A DNA stretch of 64,000 nt, from the NCBI GenBank assembly GCA_024704765.1, contig JAKMXF010000055.1:511630-575629 (forward strand), given 5' to 3'. Position numbers and translations under genes: made by a program. Shown here piece by piece: positions 58,854-64,000 of this stretch; position 1 is the stretch's first letter; every line of letters begins with the position of its first letter. Origin of the DNA: Oopsacas minuta. Taxonomy: Eukaryota > Porifera > Hexactinellida > Lyssacinosida > Leucopsacidae. The notes below the pieces were generated by a model. The model was not told the origin of the DNA and searched no databases. It was given only the letters and a program-made list of their open reading frames with translations.

Positions 58854-59215
58854 CTGCTAAAATTCATCCAAGAATGATACCCCAAGCTTATCAAGAAGAG
58901 GTTAATCCACAAATTGAGGAAATCTTAAAAAGAAATATTATCAAAATATCCTATAGCTCTTGGTTTCCACCCTCTGTGTTGGTAAAGAAGAAAGATGGAT
59001 CACTTAGATTCTGCATCGATTATCGAGGTCTTTATAAAGTAATGACTAAAGGCGCGTATCTACACACTTCTTGGTCAAGTCCAGGGAAAGTTACATAGAA
59101 TGGAGTATTTCCTGAAATTGGATCTCAATTCGGGTTGTAGGCAAGTTGCAATTAAGAAAAGTTAAAAATAGAAATATAGCATTCTCTCCACAGTGTAGCA
59201 ATATGGGGAAATAGG
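58854..59215 (+). pseudogene. Gypsy-type reverse transcriptase, N-terminal third
   Basis: A plus frame reads IPQAYQEEVNPQIEEILKRN, then IIKISYSSWFPPSVLVKKKD and GSLRFCIDYRGLYKVMTKGA. This is the conserved start of Ty3/gypsy reverse transcriptase (fingers domain). After a frameshift near 59,090 it continues as MEYFLKLDLNSGCRQVAIKK, which contains the first catalytic Asp region (LDL.SG). The sequence then becomes unrecognisable near 59,215, before the YxDD box. Truncated and non-functional. Confidence 0.8.
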
Positions 59216-60965
59216 CAGAATATAAAAAACATATTTCAATGCATTTTTCGAATTCTCCATAGTTCAATTAGTACGAAAATATCATTGGCAGCATTAGAGC
59301 AGTTAGGAATCCTAACTACGCACAACTTTGTTATGTGTTTCTAATAATAGAAATATATATTCTCAAACAGCAAATTCCTATGCCCTAATGTATGTAATCA
59401 TATTTGATGTAAATACTAAATATAAGAGTGAAAAACATCTTCTGATAATAAATCTATATTGTAACAACAATTTAATCATTGCTAGGTTAGTCTAGAAATT
59501 CATTTGTACTTTTTCCGGGTGTCCAGTTTGGCCCTCCCAAAGTTATAATTTGGAAGTTTTTCTCATTGATTGAAGTGTAGCATCTCTTGTTTGACAAAAT
59601 TTGACAAAACGTTATTAATATATAGATAATGTTACTATATTTAGTCAACTATTTAATCACTTTCCAGGCTTGCCAAAAGCTGCCCAAAAATTTATCACCT
59701 CATTCATTGTCCGGACCGGACAAAAATGCGAAAAATATATTATTCATGCGTTTAAATTTTTTCAGTGAAATTCTATATTTTGCTGGTTATTAGTTATTCC
59801 AATACTCTTCAACTATAAATCATAATGTTTCTATGTTAGAGCAGCCCTTTAGCGGATCATGTCTGTATTAATCACGAACAATGAGGCATAAAGTTTGTAT
59901 ATTTCGATTGGAAGAAGAGTTACAGTCTCTGTTAGGAAACTTATTGAGAACAACCATTGATCCGATGAAGAAACTGTTACTATCCATTTCAAATTGAAAT
60001 CACTTCTAACATCCAGAGAGGCTTACCGCAGGAAGGATCTTGAAACATGGGATAATATGATTTTCCACTCTACTCATCTAACAATATCCAATCAAAGAAA
60101 GAGAATATCGCTTGATCCTGAAATTCCTTCTGTAGTCACTGATTCTGAAAATCAAAACTTTCAGAACAGATTTTAACTGAATCCAGGAGGAATATTCTCG
60201 AATGTCACATGAAGACTTCCAGATCGAGACTTGGTGTTCTTTTAGAGCATGTAGACTTTTTAGCAGAGAGAGAAAAGATTGAGCCTAAACAACCACTCGC
60301 TCTAGCTTTAGGATTAGTCTCAAATAAATACTATGATCGTGATACTTCAGACATGTGCAGAGAAATAATTCAATACAATATTTACATTGAACACCGCTAT
60401 GTCGCTAACTTAGCAACCACCTCGGATATCTAAGTCAAAATGCATGATCTCTTGGTGACTCAAGGAAGGGTTCTGGTGGAGCCACCCAGCCACTGGATTT
60501 GTTGAGCACTGGTGATGTCAAATATATAATTAATTACAATAAAAGACAACATTTATTCAAATATCAATGGTATTAATAGAATAGAGAAAAAAACAACAAG
60601 AAAATTTAGTGAGTGATATATGTATACACTAGAATTTGTATTACGAATACAAATTTGCATAAGAGCCGGGGGCCCTCCTAGAATATTGTCTCGCTAGCGC
60701 AAAATGGTCTGCGGGATGGATTGCTTAGCGCTGGAGTATAGATATTGCTAGACGCATTTCTGAATCAACTTTGTTATATGACCGGATATATTGATAGATA
60801 ATATTTGAAGTGCCATTGTATCCTTATCCCTAAGGAAGATTAAATGCCCTCAGCCAAAATTTCGGAAGGGAAAGAGGATCAGCCATAATCTTGTATGTCA
60901 TGCGAAATCCGAAGAACACCTTTTCTAAATTCAACTTTGAGTTGCAGAACCAAGAAAGACAGAAA
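59216..60965. other. Mostly anonymous; a coding-like remnant at 59,880-60,430
   Basis: Around 59,700-59,730 a short CCGGACCGGAC run is the only GC-rich structure. From about 59,880 several plus frames give protein-like text: KVCIFRLEEELQSLLGNLL, then after shifts LLEHVDFLAEREKIEPKQPL and YYDRDTSDMCREIIQYNIYI. No family is recognised. It is probably part of another dead mobile element, because the pieces follow one another in different frames. Confidence 0.35.
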
Positions 60966-61034
60966 CCTCGATAATCTGGACGAGACTTCGATTATTGTAG
61001 TTAATAATCGAAGTCTCGTCCAGAATTATCGAGG
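60966..61034. repeat. Near-perfect 69-nt hairpin
   Basis: Arms of 31 nt (60,966-60,996) and 32 nt (61,003-61,034) are fully complementary except for one extra T in the right arm. They are separated by a 6-nt loop (GTAGTT). The left arm begins CCTCGATAATCTGGACGAGA. Complementarity stops abruptly at both outer borders. It could be an inverted duplication, the core of a tiny palindromic transposon or a small-RNA precursor. No target duplication or promoter was identified. Confidence 0.85.
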
Positions 61035-62383
61035 ATATGGATTCTTTAGTTTTGAGCCCATTCGACACAGCCTGTATGTGCTCATGTACAAATACAATGT
61101 TAATTCAGGGGGAAATACGTTCCACGGAAGAAATCATTCCAATTATCATCATAACTCATGTATTTAGTGAGTATAGGAGCAGAAATTTTCATACTTTTGA
61201 ATAACCGCTAGCCAATGTATGCATATATTCAAAAGCTTAGAATAATTTAGGGAGAAATATGATAATTTAGACTATTCAAACGTAATGAATCTATATATGT
61301 ATATGTCTATATATTCTGATTTGATATCTGAAACTTGAAGACCAGCAGGGCAGAGATAATATTAAATAGGGGAAGTTTTGAAACTGCAAAGTTGTGTCCT
61401 TCATTGCGAAAGATTCCCAACAGATGTCCACTGTATAAATTGACAATTCAAAACAAAATACCCTTGCCGCCATGACTAAGTCTACGCCAAAGGTGACAGA
61501 AAATGAAAGGAACAAATTGCATCATTAATATGGTTAGATATCCTATTATCCATCCTTTCAATTCAAAAACTAGAATAATCGAAATAAAATAAATCTAACT
61601 GATATATTTTTACAAAAGCATATTAAGTAAATTGAATTATTGAAGAGTAATAACTCAGCAAACACAAACACTAGACTCCCCATTTTGATTGTCGAGTTAG
61701 ACAAACAACAGTGTTCCCTGAAATCGTAATCTTCACATTTGTGGTTAAATGATTACAAAAACAATTCTTAAATCACAGAATGATATATACCGATTTAAAG
61801 GGCAATTAATTGAGAAATTAGCGCAAATATATTATCAAATTCACAAACACTTCGAATCCCCAAAGTAACTTGAATATTTGGTATAAATAAGCAAATATCG
61901 AGATACAATTAAGGGGAAAGATAGTTATTATTGCGGATCGGTGGTCATCGAAATTTGACTACTGCCGAATTAAGGCAGCATTATTAATGTATGCAGCCCT
62001 GAAATCCTCGGGATCTTCAGCCTAACGCTCGAAACTTCGGTGGCAATGTACTTTACGATATTTTTTAAAGATTTAATATCACAATAAGTGCCGACAGCAA
62101 TGTATCTAATTGAATATAATTGAAGTAGCACAATAAAATATTCAATTTCCCCTAATACACTTATTGCCTCCCATCAATATTTCAAATTATAACACTTCAT
62201 TATCGAGCATTGATGGCGGAACAAATTCCAATTAAGAAAATTTTGCTCGCTCTGTTCGAGTTAATGCACTATAAAATATGCTAATTTCTAACATATTATA
62301 TAATACACGATGGGAGATGCTCCTTGATATATTCTCCAGAGGAAGTATATCTTATGATTAATGTATATTGTCCACTTTGTTAG
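61035..62383. other. Anonymous stretch
   Basis: No gene or element is recognised. The 74-codon minus ORF at 61,291-61,515 has a hydrophobic start but no supporting context. Confidence 0.35.
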
Positions 62384-62603
62384 CTAATACTCATAAAACA
62401 AATCAAAAAATTGAAAGGTTTTACTCAATCAAACATTACAATCTGGCTCTGAGCAGTTGTACCAAAGATAGATATGACAAGAGTGATATCTCCAAGCCTC
62501 TCAAACATGTAGTTAGCCCCCTTGACAATACGCTGGCTACGGCCCTGGTTCTAGAGAAGCAGATCTCAACCTTTCAAAACCATGTCACATTTTCCAACTT
62601 TTA
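62384..62603 (+). CDS. Exon-like ORF, possible terminal exon
   Basis: After an acceptor-like CCACTTTGTTAG the plus frame reads ANTHKTNQKIERFYSIKHYN, CTKDRYDKSDISKPLKHV, SPLDNTLATALVLEKQIS and TFQNHVTFSNF, then a stop. The composition is protein-like, but the 3' half overlaps CCTGGTTCTAGAGAAGCAGA, which resembles an eroded hAT end. Chance or transposon debris is therefore equally possible. Confidence 0.25.
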
Positions 62604-62944
62604 AGGTATTTGCGCCCCAACACAGGCAAGTAAAACCAAAACAAATATGTAATTTGTAAGTCATTGTTAATAGGATATTAATGTGGATGCACCAAGCCTA
62701 TGAAATTAAAAACAAAGATCACACATTAATTACACAGTGTGATTTCCGATGTTGTTTTCATCAAGTAGTTTTTCAAATCTTATTTGTCTTAATACAGAGT
62801 AGCAGCGAGATCCGCACAACCACAAGCATATTTAAATCTTTGTATAAATTGCATACAAGTAAATGCCGTTTCTCACACAAATAATTAATGGAAATGCCAT
62901 GAATAACTTCAGGACAATTTTTATAGTTAATATCCTGTGACCAG

Positions 62945-63180
62945 CATGCCTGTTGACTCTAAAATTCGTTATCTCGAACGAATAATCATTTCAAATATTC
63001 ATACTATTCAGAAAAACCATTCACTATGTCAATTGCCAGACTCCAAATGCCACACACTTTCACTATCAAATGAAAATCGACTTCCATTCGATAAACTTTT
63101 AATACTTATCGCATCCGTTATATCGAACAATCAATTTTCAGATAGATATTCAGGGTTCGAGTTAGAGAATGTTATTAACT
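62945..63180 (+). CDS. Exon-like ORF, unidentified
   Basis: A clean acceptor (TATCCTGTGACCAG, ending at 62,944) is followed by a 236-nt open frame. It encodes MPVDSKIRYLERIIISNIHT, then IQKNHSLCQLPDSKCHTLSL and LPFDKLLILIASVISNNQFS and FELENVIN, up to a donor GTATAT at 63,181. Both borders are phase 1. The text is protein-like with an amphipathic helix, and no family is recognised. ATG at 62,946 might also be a start. Confidence 0.45.
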
Positions 63181-63689
63181 GTATATAAAGTATATAATTT
63201 ACCAATAGAATTTTTGAATAATTATCACATGAATGTTTCTTATTGCATATTTCAAAAGTAAAGAAAACTGGAAGAAGTAAAGATCTGAGCTCTCAATCAA
63301 TTAAAAGGTGTAGCAAGGGAAATTTGGACATATAATGAAGGCGATTCGTTTACTCGGGGATACATTATCTCGAATGTTGACTGTGTATATACAGTCAGGG
63401 GACAAAAGTATTCGAACACACAAATATAAAGTTATAAATTGTATACTCTTTCCTGCTCCTATATATTGTGTAGTCTATATTCGTAACTGCTATCTAGTAA
63501 TTTGTATAGAATAACATATGTTTTTCAAGAATTTCAAAAAAATATTTTCGATTTACACTTTTTGAAGGTGTTAATGATTAATAATTATTAGATAATTATT
63601 GATAAACAAAATATGTGGTAATTCAAAGCCTATTAAGAATCTATAATTTCTGACTTGATATTTGAATTCTACGTAGGCGAGTTACCCCA
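63181..63689. other. Anonymous stretch
   Basis: AT-rich sequence with no recognised gene or element end. Confidence 0.35.
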
Positions 63690-64000
63690 GATTGAAATTT
63701 CCAATCGGATTGATTAATTTTGCCAAAGTTATAGAAGAAATTCCAATTTATGCCACTTGTGCCACTTTTTGAAAAAGTGGCACAGGTGGCAGGAAAAAGC
63801 GCCACTACAAGGAGATCAACTAGGGTTAGGAGGAATAAGTCGAAGTAATATTTTCGAATGATATGACTATGCTAACCCTTGAATTCCAAAATAACCTCTT
63901 GGTAGCGGCCACTTGTGCCACCTTGGGCAAAAGGTGGCACAAATTGAACTTCATCTATAACTCTGGTAAAAATTGTTCAACCCGATTGGAAATTTCAATC
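63690..64000. mobile_element. 311-bp fully palindromic element (foldback MITE)
   Basis: The first bases (GATTGAAATTTCCAATCGGA) are the reverse complement of the last bases of the window. Further matched pairs follow inward: GTTATAGAAGAA with TTCATCTATAAC, TGCCAC-rich blocks with each other, GCGCCACTACAAGG with CTTGGTAGCGGCC, and GGGTTAG with CTAACCC. They converge on a centre near 63,845. Each half carries its own hairpin: 20-base arms around one base at 63,751-63,791, and 12-base arms at 63,913-63,942. The element may extend beyond the window, so length and target duplication are unknown. Confidence 0.8.

Larger units (their letters stand above)
55930..59215 (+). mobile_element. Ty3/gypsy-type retrotransposon relic, truncated
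   Basis: Primer-binding site, gag with one zinc knuckle, protease and the start of reverse transcriptase occur in order on the plus strand. A Tc1 element occupies 56,430-57,760. Everything after the first third of reverse transcriptase is missing (no YxDD box, RNase H or integrase), and no 3' LTR was found. The 5' LTR would lie just before 56,018, where the mariner at 54,600-55,927 intrudes. The reading frame is riddled with stops. Confidence 0.75.

Noticed and set aside
62520-62580. hAT-end-like CCTGGTTCTAGAGAAGCAGA
   Set aside because: No inverted partner or target duplication, and it overlaps a possible exon.
1-64000. CRISPR arrays, bacterial operons, riboswitches, rRNA genes
   Set aside because: No regularly spaced perfect repeats, no ribosome-binding-site-led long ORFs and no conserved rRNA text; the window is clearly eukaryotic.

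Overview
The window is AT-rich eukaryotic DNA with short broken reading frames, introns implied by GT..AG borders, and many TA-flanked DNA transposons. There are no operons, ribosome binding sites, CRISPR arrays or bacterial genes. The transposon content (several mariner and Tc1 lineages, a Ty3/gypsy relic, a CR1/L2-like LINE 3' end, hAT-type inverted-repeat elements and an uncharacterised mobile-element ORF known from animals) points to an invertebrate, most likely an arthropod. A species cannot be named from this sequence alone.

Layout. 1-15,400: old dispersed repeats (families called R1, R2 and R3 here), a decayed mariner at about 1,360-2,135, a 110-aa ORF at 8,417, a hairpin at 13,117 and a LINE tail at 13,790-14,150. 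15,400-30,000: a broken mariner, a small tandem array, a possible integrase scrap, and a frame-broken copy of an uncharacterised transposon-associated protein family (27,057-28,590). 29,738-45,733 (minus strand): three exon-like ORFs at 44,044-43,826, 34,527-34,296 and 30,013-29,738. They have GT..AG borders and matching intron phases, so they may belong to one host gene with very long introns. A fourth exon-like ORF lies upstream at 45,733. 31,844-59,215: a dense cluster of TA-flanked elements: Tc1 (31,844-33,196), mariner with a nested hAT-type MITE (35,094-36,872), Tc1 (38,278-39,627), mariner (45,979-47,302), a foldback element split by a mariner (49,855-51,779), a maT-like DD37D element (52,489-53,792), mariner (54,600-55,927), and a gypsy relic interrupted by a Tc1 (56,430-57,760). 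59,200-64,000: mostly anonymous sequence, a near-perfect 69-nt hairpin at 60,966, two plus-strand exon-like ORFs, and a 311-bp palindromic element running to the window end.

No transposase gene here is intact: all carry frameshifts or stops, and two have lost a catalytic aspartate. Terminal inverted repeats and TA duplications are nevertheless readable for eight elements. The most informative content is therefore the nested insertion order and the non-coding inverted-repeat structures. I found no convincing undescribed multi-gene system.
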